Below are positions 9,455 to 18,068 of a stretch of DNA of 64,000 nucleotides, piece after piece. The translations under genes were made by a program, and so were the position numbers. Source of the stretch: Diplonema japonicum (Eukaryota; Euglenozoa; Diplonemea; Diplonemida; Diplonemidae); assembly GCA_964019335.1 (NCBI GenBank), contig OZ025704.1, positions 1-64,000 of the forward strand, written 5' to 3'. Below the pieces are notes generated by a model that worked only from the letters and a program-made list of their open reading frames with translations, was not told the DNA's origin and made no database searches. Positions within the stretch are counted from its first letter, which is position 1, and each line of letters opens with the position of its first letter.

Positions 9455-10460
9455 CTTTTTCAGGTGGTGGGGATAACATGAAAACATAAGAAAAACATCA
9501 GATGTGTTGTTTGCTGTTGACCTCCTCATTGGTCATCACTGAGCAAACCACACGAGTGCAGAATCTTGGTTACCCAGGGCACCCCGGCTAGGGTTGAGCT
9601 GAACCCCACACACATTAAGGACACAGAGTACAGAAGAAGCTACAACTCGGCCACAGTGATTAAGGACACGATGCAGAATGCAGAAGAAGCTACAACCTGG
9701 CTGTGGTGCACCCCCTGTAATCAAGTAGACAGTTCTTGTGCAGGGTGCCACCAACACCGGCTTCTTTTAACTCATATATATATCGTTCAGGTGGTGGGGA
9801 TAACATGGAAATATAAGAAGTACATCTCATCAGAGTGTGTTGTTTGCTGTTGACCTCCATGTCAGTCATTACCAGTAGTGCCCAAGTGGGAGAACATAAT
9901 GCAGATGCTCAGGGTGATGAACTGGCAGGTTGCCCTGGGTTGTGTTGCTCTGGCTGGGGTTAAGCTGCACACTGCACACATTAAGGACACAATGCAGAAC
10001 ACAGAAGAAGCTACAGTGCCCCCCTGAAGTTAACAGTTCTTGTGCAGGCACCACCAACATGATGAACAGGCATTTTCCTCCATCCACTTGGCCAGTCATC
10101 ACCTGTAGCACCCTGAGTGGAAGAACAAATTGCAGATGCTCAGGGTGAGTAAACTACTTAGGGCACCAGCTAAAGTTGAGCTGCACACCACATGCATTAA
10201 GGACATGACACAGAATGCAGAAGCGGCTGAGGTGCACCCCCTGTCACTGGTCTCCTTTACCTCTTTCATGTTATTTGGTGGTGGGGATTACAGAAATATG
10301 GAAATATAAGAAGTACATCAGATGTGTTGTTTGCTGTTGACCTCCATGTTGGTCATCACTGGTAGCACCCAAGTGGAGGAACGTATTGCAGATGCTCTGG
10401 TGTTGAGCTGCACTGCACACATTAAGGACACAACACGGAATATTGTGCTGTCAGTGTTGT
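9455..10460 (+). repeat. Tandem array of four related copies of a 210-370 bp repeat
   Basis: The phrase CATTAAGGACAC or close variants occurs at about 9614, 9984, 10194 and 10419. Each is embedded in a common order: GGTGGTGGGGATAACATG, then GCTGTTGACCTCC, a TGGTCATCAC block, GATGCTC, GTTGAGCTGCAC and a TGTGCAGG block. The third copy lacks the head segment. Copies are diverged but collinear, so this is a tandem duplication and not a CRISPR-like array. No Pol III boxes or long open frame were found. A further copy lies at 17636-17965. Confidence 0.8.
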
Positions 10461-10616
10461 GGTGATATAGTCACCACTTTCGACCTTGATGATGCAAAGA
10501 GGAAAAAAAAAAAACCCAAAAGGTAAGGAATTCCCTGTTCCACCAAGTTCTGGTTCCACTGGTTCCACCATTCCACCAAGCTCTGACTTTTCAGTTTGGC
10601 AGAAGGGAATGGAATG

Positions 10617-10790
10617 TAGGTACCTTGAGAAAAAAAAATTTTTTTTTTGGAAAAAAAATCAATTTTTGGGTGTCTTTGACAACTTTTTTTGGGTGGAAAA
10701 AAAATCTTTTTGGACACTATAAAAAAAAAATTTTTTTACCCCCCACCCCCCTGGATTTGCCCCCCCATGCCCCCTGAAAATCTTGGGGGG
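10617..10790. repeat. A-tract/T-tract block with C-run
   Basis: Contains repeated A(8-10)T(7-10) junctions, ending in a T-run followed by ACCCCCCACCCCCCTGG. It resembles the block at 8929-9030. Such junctions are expected to be intrinsically bent. No coding frame recognised. Confidence 0.5.
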
Positions 10791-10816
10791 GCAACCCATT
10801 CTTGTAACAATACTGC

Positions 10817-11103
10817 CTGGACCCCCAAAACATGCATGTGGTGTGTGCATTGTCTTGCTGTGGTCCAGTTATTTGACCAGTGACATTTGGTGAAGTTGCA
10901 CCTACTTACTTCTTCACTGGGGCAAGATTAGGTACATTCTGGTGATTTTCTTTAGGTTGTTTCCACCATTGACTGGACTTTCCTCAGATTGTTTCCACCA
11001 CAAACCCAATTCCCACATCTGTTGTACAAGGGTAATGCCAGTATAAGAAATTTCACAAACCCCACTGAGATGAACAGCTTGTAAATCCTTGATGCACTCA
11101 TGT
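10817..11103 (-). mobile_element. Inverted, internally deleted piggyBac fragment
   Basis: Read on the minus strand, this matches 6855-6907 followed directly by 7834-8181 of the piggyBac remnant, with about 925 bp missing in between. Shared landmarks are GAGTGCATCAAGGATTT, CCCTTGTACAACAGATGTGG and GCACACACCACATG. It still encodes a short piece (RIYKLFIS) of the N-terminal block. Homology ends abruptly at both sides. The pattern is typical of a non-autonomous deletion derivative. Confidence 0.75.
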
Positions 11104-11690
11104 GGGAAAAGGGTGATTTCTGCCCCCCTGTGTCACTTCTTACGTGTAACCTGTGTAATATCGCTCTCCCAGGGCATATTTCACTCTTCTCATCACTACT
11201 GGCACTAGGTGAGGTCCCATTGTCAGTGAGAATGTCCCCTTGGGGACTCCTAAACTCATATGAGCTTACAACACTGCTCTGAGCCAATCCCAAAGCATGG
11301 AATAACCCTACACTGCAGATCCAAGCTTGAGTACCACCCAACATCAACACTTAGGCACTGCCAAGGCAGACCAGGTGTTGCTCACTCCTTTAATTGGAAC
11401 CCCTCACAAGTGTAAAAAACATCCCTCCCACCTACCTCCCTCTATCATTTGCGTTTATCAGTTTTATGAGGAAAAGGGGAAAGAAAAAAAAAGGAAAGGA
11501 GAAGAGGTAAAAAACCCACTTCTATTTTTTGGCAAATACTTGTAGATAAAGGACCCACAATTTTGTGGTATGAGTACTCACCCCCCCTCCCCAAAAGGTG
11601 AGAAAGCACCCATTAAAAACTAGCAAGCTATGATTTGCTTGTGTTCTTCTTTTTTTTGACTCCATGTTGGTCAGTCCCATCCCGTCCCCT
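11104..11690. other. Intergenic region, nothing recognised
   Basis: Read both strands; no conserved protein segment, tRNA or clear repeat was found apart from A- and C-runs. The minus strand has an open frame upstream of the deleted piggyBac piece (to 11350) that could be the element's N-terminal region, but it has no recognisable motif. Confidence 0.4.
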
Positions 11691-11699
11691 AAAACGGAA

Positions 11700-11790
11700 T
11701 ACGGGCCTGGACGGGACTCACAGGACTCCACGGGATGGGACTCGATGGGACTCACAGGACTCATGGGACTCCACGGGACTCTCCCCAACA
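11700..11790. repeat. GGGACTC-rich short tandem repeat
   Basis: Variants of GGGACTC/AGGACTC separated by ACA, CAC or ATG, ending at CTCCCCAACACTG. A related phrase (CCAACACTG) follows the GAGTCCCCT array near 16030. Confidence 0.7.
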
Positions 11791-12028
11791 CTGTCATTAT
11801 TTTTGATAGTTTTGCAACTTTTTTTTTTTTTTTTTTTTGACATACATGATGTGTTTACCCAGGGTTGGTCAGACCAGACCAGTCTGGTAAAACCGAAAAT
11901 ACAGGTCTGAGGGGTCTACTGACCAGTCTGGCCCCAACTTTTTTTTTCCTTTGTCAGGTGTCTTGCCACACACCACAGGTACCCTTAAATGTCTTTCTTT
12001 TTTTTCTTTCTTCTTCTTCATACCACAG

Positions 12029-12099
12029 ACATGCACAGCTCCATCAAGCCATTTGACACATTTGCACCTATCTACTCTGGTTCACTGCAGCTGCAGGTA
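12029..12099 (+). other. Possible orphan exon
   Basis: A pyrimidine-rich tract ending in CACAG is followed by an open stretch starting ATG and encoding about 22 codons (MHSSIKPFDTFAPIY...), then GTATGT, the preferred donor of this genome. It looks like a small exon, but no partner exon was found within the next kilobase, where a transposon lies. No family recognised. Confidence 0.25.
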
Positions 12100-12184
12100 T
12101 GTACATATGTCCTGAAATGTTGAATTTGGATGTAATAGAAAAGGGTGGAAATGATAAATAATATGTACAAGAGGAGGGTGTGTG

Positions 12185-12352
12185 TGTTTACACAACCTGT
12201 GTAAACAGATCGGTTCCTTAATCATATTTAAAAAAAGAAGGGGGGGAAGCAATATATTTTTACAGGTGGGTAATGGGTGAGTGTGTTTATGTTTTGAACA
12301 ACTGTGTAAAACAGTGCTCAGATATCGACCTGTGTAAACAGATCAGTTCCTT
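12185..12352. repeat. Perfect 10-bp palindrome plus 133-bp-spaced direct repeats
   Basis: TGTTTACACA and its reverse complement TGTGTAAACA at 12185-12207 are separated by three bases, a perfect hairpin. CCTGTGTAAACAGATC(G/A)GTTCCTT occurs at 12196 and again at 12329. This lies just beyond the C-terminal end of the hAT transposase and could belong to its subterminal region. Confidence 0.7.
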
Positions 12353-14975
12353 CCTTTCCAAGGTGCTCAGCTCTTTTCAAGCGGCTTGCCTTTTCTTTCT
12401 TCTCACTCACAAAAAAATTAGGTTGAACCAACTTGTAGTTGATAGCAACGCGGATTGATGCATTTAGAACATCCGATGACATTCTGCATCTGGCTTTTGA
12501 CAAAGTCTTTGAAATCACTTTAAAGTGATGCTCCATTGGTGCCTCAGAGGTTAAACTGCACCCAAGCGTCAGTGCAAAGACAGCTAGCGTGTGAAGCATG
12601 CCAAGCTTCGAGTTCCAAAAAGCAAAAAAGTTTAATGTTGGGCTGCAACCTATTGCTAGGTACTCGTCAATCTGCATCCCCAGCTGCTGCCGATCTGCCA
12701 TCATTTTTCGCAATTCAGCGAACGGGACGAGGTGATCCAGCAGTGTGTTTCACAGTGTGACCAAGTCTGAAAGTTCTCCAGTTGATACTTTGGGATTCAG
12801 AAAAGTATACAACCTGATACCAAGAAACGACATGTTTCGTTCGGCCCTTGCTTTGTAAACCTTGATGACTTCAGAGACTGTGGTAGCATTGAGTGACCCC
12901 TCCACCTGGGATTCAAGGAATTTCTTCAAGCTCTTTCCAACAACGAAAATTTCATATGCCACCATAGCCATGCCAGATGTGTCCCCTTGCACACGATCTG
13001 TTGCAACTGTGAAGGGTGTGGAAATCTGTATCGTGAATTCCAGCTCTGCCCCAAACCCTGCCTCTATGCCTGGAAAGAATTCTAGGAGATCAAGGATGGA
13101 CTTCATCGTTTCGAAAAACGAATTCCATCTGGTCTTCGTGTACCTCTTGATCTGTCTCATCTTTTCACGGCATACTCCATGTGAGACCTGTACAGTGTGG
13201 AGTGCCAACTGCCCAGCTTTCGAGGTCCATCTCTTGATCAGCGTTTTCACTTTGGCTCTAATGTTAGCCAGTCGCTCAATCTTGAAGATGTCACCAAGGG
13301 CAAGTTGCATGGAATGTGCAACACAACGATATGCTAGGACACCTTCGCAACTCAGCATTGTAGTTGTATCGTTCAAAAGCTGGTCCATTCCGGCAGAGAG
13401 CTCAGTGTTGTCGGAGTTGGTGTCGGTTTCAGAGTTGGAGTCAAGGTCAGTGACACCTGAAGCATCACTACTGCTAATGTTGCTGCTAACATCCTCAGTG
13501 TCGTCGAGTGAGAGGTCGAGTTCCACTTCGAAGTCTTGATGTATCTTCGCAAGCACTGCTTGCATCGCACTAGCATTATCAGCACATACTGAAAATACAT
13601 GTACAACATGGCTCCAAAGTTCCAGTATCATTTCACGGATGTGGGACGAAATGACAGCAGCAGTGGCACTCACTTTTGTAAGGTCTATCATCTTGCAAAA
13701 GTAGCTGTTCTTCCCATCTGACATACTAATGCCAAGGATGCTTCGACGGTTTATTGTGGCCCTATCAACAAGGAGGTACACATTCTGCCCTTGGAGCCTG
13801 TTTAGGACAGCAGCGTATGTCTCCTGTCCAAGTTCAACAACACGGCTTTGCACGTGTTTCCTGTTGATTCCTTTCAATTTGCCTGCATCGAAAAAGCTGT
13901 GAAAGAACTTTCGATCACACAAAACGAACGGCAGGCAATACAGGCAAAGGAAAATGGACACACGATCCACCATACTCAGGGCAACACATCTCTTTGCTGC
14001 GAGATTTGAGCCTTGAGAATGAGGCGAACCCTGTGACAGCGACAACCCTGGCATTGGCTCAGAGATCGGACTGCACTTTTCTTTCACTGGACTGCACTTT
14101 TCTTTCGCCGGCTTGGGGATCTTTGCAGCTGTCTTCTTCTTCAGCTTTTCTGCCAATTTCGCTTTCGCACCAGGGCTGTGTCTGCACTCCCAGTGCTCCT
14201 TCAGCTTCCCCGATCTTGACCGGATGGTCACCGCACGTTCAACACACTCAGGGGCAAGACACGGCCGCTTCTCCATGACCGTGCCATCCTTTTCCTTTGT
14301 CACTATCTTGCCAAAGTAGTACTCCTTAGAAGGGTCGATACCTGTGCATCACCAACAGACCATGTCTTGTTGTCCCAGATGGATGTCTTGGGTGTTGTAG
14401 AACATTCCTTGGCAGGTGCTTCCAACATGACTAGTGCGTTTCCGGACGAGGTGTGTGTTGCCTTAGGTTGTAAGGCTTCAGCCTTCAGAACTTTGATGGT
14501 GTCTTGTAGCTCTGTGATTCGTGCTTTTGCAAGACCAAGTTTTGCCATGGTATCACGAAGCTGGTATGGGTTGTGGTTTATCGTCTTTATGGCCTCAAGA
14601 CGATAAACCCGTTCATCTTCCACATTCGGGGGGAAGTGGTGCAGGTACCCAGGATCCTGTGCATACTCACACGAAACAGCAACACCTGGCAAGATGCCAA
14701 CAATCTTCCCATCCCAGACAGAAACCATGTCGTCCTGTGTTGGTTTCTTGTGTCGCTCCCCTCCAGTGCCCCAGAAGTGGGCTCTGAAGGTTGTGCCTTC
14801 TCCTTTCCCCTTCATGAAATGCAACATTTCATCATGGCTGAGGCCATTCTTGTTGCCAGTCTGGGTAAGGTCTTGTGTTTTCACATATTTCTGTGAGAAC
14901 ACAGTTGATGCCTTTTGCGTTGAGATGCGTCCATCGATGCTGCCACTGCTGCTGCTTGTACTTGAACTTTCTCTT
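12318..14975 (-). pseudogene. hAT-superfamily transposase pseudogene
   Basis: From right to left: an N-terminal region (about 14975-14303) with a Ser-rich nuclear-signal-like KKRKRES; then a BED-like finger (CLAPEC...HWECRH); the transposase core with YRCVAHSMQLALGD and KRYTKTRWNSFFETM (13420-13100); and a C-terminal dimerisation region with SEAPMEHHFKVIS...VAIN (12560-12440). Two lesions are visible. A frameshift near 14310-14340 separates the N-terminal part from the core. A single in-frame TGA at 12750-12752 separates the core from the dimerisation domain. TGA is a genuine stop elsewhere in this window. hAT enzymes are cut-and-paste transposases. Terminal inverted repeats could not be assigned. 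Confidence 0.8.
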
Positions 14976-15020
14976 TTGCGCTTCTTTATTTTATTTTTTT
15001 ATTTTTTTTTTTTCAAATGT

Positions 15021-15242
15021 TTAAACCTTTCTCTTCATTTTTGTATTGATTTCCTCCTCTTCTTCCTCCTCCTCTAGTTCAGATTTACCTGAACATAGCC
15101 CATGCCATGCCATATTGAGTTGGCAGTCATGTTTCTGGTGCTTATCCTCTGCACCCTCTGCACCCCTTTCACCTTCTTCGCTACTTGGCACAGCTTCGGT
15201 GTCGGGAACGAAGAACAGAAGCAGAACAAGTACCACAATCAT
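15021..15242 (-). CDS. Possible small secreted protein, unrecognised
   Basis: 73 codons starting at an ATG whose complement is at 15240-15242. The first 17 residues (MIVVLVLLLFFVPDTEA) look like a signal peptide; the rest is acidic and Glu-rich with two Cys. The frame is also open upstream of the ATG. No homologue recognised and the tail is low complexity, so this may be chance. Confidence 0.25.
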   Translation of the reverse strand: MIVVLVLLLFFVPDTEAVPSSEEGERGAEGAEDKHQKHDCQLNMAWHGLCSGKSELEEEEEEEEINTKMKRKV

Positions 15243-15591
15243 TTTATCTGTTAATTGTAAAAAATAATACAAAGAAAATGATAAACAAAGGCTAAATACT
15301 GTATAAATACACATCGACTCTGACAGCAATGCAACACAATGTGAAGCAACATGATGTGTTTTCTGTTCACATTTCATTCACTTGACACAAAAAATGTGAA
15401 GTAACACAACACAACACACCAAAGTGTCGTTTTATATTGTACCATACAGTGTATAAAACATTTTCTGTGTCGAAATTTCTAAAAAAAACTCCCAGAAGGG
15501 CTGCCCTTTCATAACTGAAAGTTAGATTTTTTCTTCTTCTTCTTTTTTTTTTTTTTACATAATTTGTGTTGTACTAGGAATACATGCCAGG

Positions 15592-15628
<37 letters not shown>

Positions 15629-15890
15629 ATTGTACTTTTCTTGCAAGCCTCTTTTTAATATTTTTTTTTCAAAGCTGGTCCCCAAACCCCAAGACATTTT
15701 TTTTAATTTTTTTTTTTTAATTCTTTTTTTTTTTTTTTTACATAGTCACAACAAGGTAGTATGAGCCTTGCCTAAGATCCCACCCAAACCTAGGACCTCT
15801 TTTTTTGAACTTTTGAAACCAAAAGTACCAAAAAAATGCAAGCCCCAGCCTAAATTTGGGTCTTTGTGACACAAAAAACACAAAGAAATT
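15243..15890. other. Low-complexity region, T-runs
   Basis: Contains short direct repeats of AATGTGAAG(C/T)AACA (about 15340 and 15396) and long T-runs at 15543-15556, 15594-15626 and 15661-15740. No gene recognised. Confidence 0.5.
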
Positions 15891-15894
15891 TTTT

Positions 15895-16030
15895 GGTCCC
15901 AAGAGTCCCCTGAGTCCCCTCCAGACCCCTGAGTCCCCTGAGTCCCCTGAGTCCCCTCCAGACCCCTGAAAATTTCAGGGGACTCCTGTCCTGTCCCTTG
16001 GAGTCCCCTGAGTCCCTCAAGGGTCTGGAC
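15895..16030. repeat. GAGTCCCCT tandem repeat
   Basis: Variants of GAGTCCCCT and CCAGACCCCT in tandem, with a small palindrome around CCCCTGAAAATTTCAGGGG (about 15962-15980), ending at GGACCAACACTG. Shares its GGACT core with the arrays at 9109 and 11700. Confidence 0.75.
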
Positions 16031-16045
16031 CAACACTGCCCTGGC

Positions 16046-16128
16046 TGGGAGGAGGGAAAAAGAAAGAAGAGAGAATGGTCTGGCCAGCCTAAAAAAAAAG
16101 AGGTTTATTTTAAAAAAAAAAAAAAAAA
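16046..16128 (+). repeat. Short poly-A-tailed dispersed repeat, copy 1
   Basis: About 80 bp: purine-rich GGGAGGAGGGAAAAAGAAAG, then TGGCCAG, then GGTTTATTTT and an A-run of 18. It aligns with 17461-17541, so it is a repeat family member. The poly-A end suggests spread by reverse transcription. Confidence 0.55.
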
Positions 16129-16254
16129 AGAGGAAGAAAGAAAAAGGGGAAAGGGGAAAATAGAATGACCCCAATGTCCATGTGAAAAAGCACAGAGTCA
16201 AAAGCATTGTTGTTGCCTAGTATACTTTTTATTCATCTCCATTAAAGGTACAAA

Positions 16255-17400
16255 ATGGAACAAGTAGTTGGACTCCTAACTCTTCATGTATCCCTGCCTT
16301 CAGAGGCTCTATGTATTGAGGCTATGGGGAGTGAATTGGTTAAAAGCCTTAAAGTAAAGATTGCAGCAGCTGCGAAATGCAAAGAGGAGACCTTTACTTT
16401 AGTCTATGAAGGAGAGACACTTGATGAGAATAAACGTGTAGATGAGTACCCTATGATGGATGGGTGCACAGTTCAGGTGGTGGTAATATTGGCATTGCAA
16501 AAGATGGGTGAATGGGGGTTCTCATGTGTTGGCCAGCCAGAAAAGGTTCTGAAGGAGCTGAATGGGGGTATGCAGGTGAGCACTTAAGACCTTTTTTTTC
16601 AGATTATACTGTGCTGGCGACTGCTGCACGTCTCAATGAGCTGGATGTGGTGCAGCATCTTGTAGAGAAGATGAAGGTGCTGGAAGTCTGTGGTGAAGAT
16701 GAGGGAAGGGCTGCCTTGGTAGAAGCTGCTGAGGAAAATGCACTTTCTGTAGTTCAGTACCTTGTTGAAGAAGCGGGTGTTGTAGAAAAGGATTGGGGTA
16801 TGTATTATACTACTGTCCTTACCAACACCTTATATAGGTGACACAGCATTGACAGCCGCATCCCAGCACAATGCCTTGGATGTTGTGAAGTACCTCATTG
16901 AAAAGGACCCGAGCAAGACAGATGCTGCCCTGCGTGTAGCGTCTGAGAACAATGTGCTTAACATCGTCAGATACCTTTGTGAGACAGGGAGAGTGGACCC
17001 AGCGCAGACCGATCGGCTTGGTAAGACGCCACTGCACCTGGCAGCCCGTAAGGATGCTGTGGATGTCATAAGATACCTTGTCGAGGAGCAAGGCTTTGAT
17101 CCAACAGCGAGGCACTATCACGGTATGCCTGCCTCTTTCTTACCCTTTTCCTTGTTGCAATACCAACAGGCAATAGTGCACTGCACGAAGCGCTAATGTT
17201 CCAAAGGCTCAATGTTGTGAGGTACCTGGTCGAGGAGGCAGGGGTGGAGCTGACCCCAAATGGAAATCGTGTGTTTCCCTTCTTCTATTATCTTGAAAGT
17301 TAAACCCATCACAGGGGACACGCCTTATAAAATTGCTGCGACTTTTGCACCAGACGGAAAAGTTGCCTGCTACCTGCGCGACCGTGGCATTACAGAGTGA
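16255..17400 (+). CDS. Ubiquitin-like and ankyrin-repeat protein
   Basis: Five exons (16255-16567, 16603-16797, 16838-17122, 17170-17268, 17315-17400) join to 325 residues; introns are 35, 40, 47 and 46 bp. Residues about 8-75 form a ubiquitin-like fold (LHVSLPSEALCIEAMGS, then LVYEGETLDENKRVDEY and DGCTVQVVV). About five ankyrin repeats follow, with TALTAASQHNALDVVKYLIE and TPLHLAARKDAVDVIRYLVE the clearest, and the protein ends with a short helix pair and a TGA stop. Splice sites were chosen because they keep each ankyrin repeat in frame. Ankyrin stacks bind partner proteins; a Ubl at the N-terminus suggests docking to the proteasome or ubiquitin machinery, which is inference. Confidence 0.75.
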
Positions 17401-17460
17401 GTACTGTGAATTCTTGCTCCTTCCCTCACATCTTCCCCACCCCCAACCCCTACCCAAAGC

Positions 17461-17541
17461 CAGGGAAGGAGAAAAAGAAAGGAGAGGGCTTGGCCAGTTA
17501 AAAAAAGAAATGAAGTTTATCTTTTTAAAAAAAAAAAAAAA
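17461..17541 (+). repeat. Short poly-A-tailed dispersed repeat, copy 2
   Basis: Aligns with 16046-16128: GGGAAGGAGAAAAAGAAAGG, TTGGCCAG, then GAAGTTTATCTTTTT and an A-run. The two copies flank the Ubl/ankyrin gene in the same orientation. Confidence 0.55.
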
Positions 17542-17635
17542 ACTAGACACCATTGCAACCGTTTCTTTTTATAAAACGGGTCTGCACAAACGGGTCTGAA
17601 ATCCTTTCCCCCCTTCTTTTTTTTTTTTTTTTCTC

Positions 17636-17965
17636 TTGGTGGTGGGATAACATGGAGTTATAAAGTACTATCAGAAGTGTTATTCGCTGTTGACTTCCTC
17701 GTCGGTCATCACCGGTAGCACCTAGCGGAAGAAGCAGATGCTCAGAGTGACGAACAGGCAGTAAACTGCATGAGCTTGTCTTGTGCTTACCCCGGCTGGG
17801 GTTGGGCTGACACCGCACACATTGAGGACGCAGAATGATTCAGACTCTACAGCTCGGCGAAGTGCACCCTGTAATGTAACCCAAGGAGACAGTGTTGTGC
17901 AGGGTGCGACAGCTTGGTACCCACTTCAGCAACTGCAAAGACGGCTTCTTCCAGCCCCTTTGAGG
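17636..17965 (+). repeat. Dispersed copy of the 9.4-10.4 kb repeat
   Basis: Contains in the same order the landmarks of the tandem array: GGTGGTGGGATAACATG, GCTGTTGACTTCC, GGTCATCACCGGTAGCACC, GCAGATGCTCAG, CCGGCTGGGGTTG, CACACATTGAGGAC and TGTGCAGGGTGC. It is more complete than several array members. It starts right after a T-run at 17619-17632. Confidence 0.75.
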
Positions 17966-18068
17966 TGAACACTGAAAGGTATTCTAGAATGCCCTTTACT
18001 GCCTAAGAATATGTTTCTTTCCATTTCGTTTTCTTCTTTTAAGAAATCCACTTCAGATGTAACAATAA

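Noticed and set aside
9455-10460. CRISPR-like array
   Set aside because: Units are long, diverged and collinear without short identical repeats and unique spacers; the genome is eukaryotic.
12750-12752. TGA recoded as an amino acid in the hAT transposase
   Set aside because: TGA terminates the LRR, macro-domain, Cache and USP48 genes in this window, so a lesion is the simpler reading.
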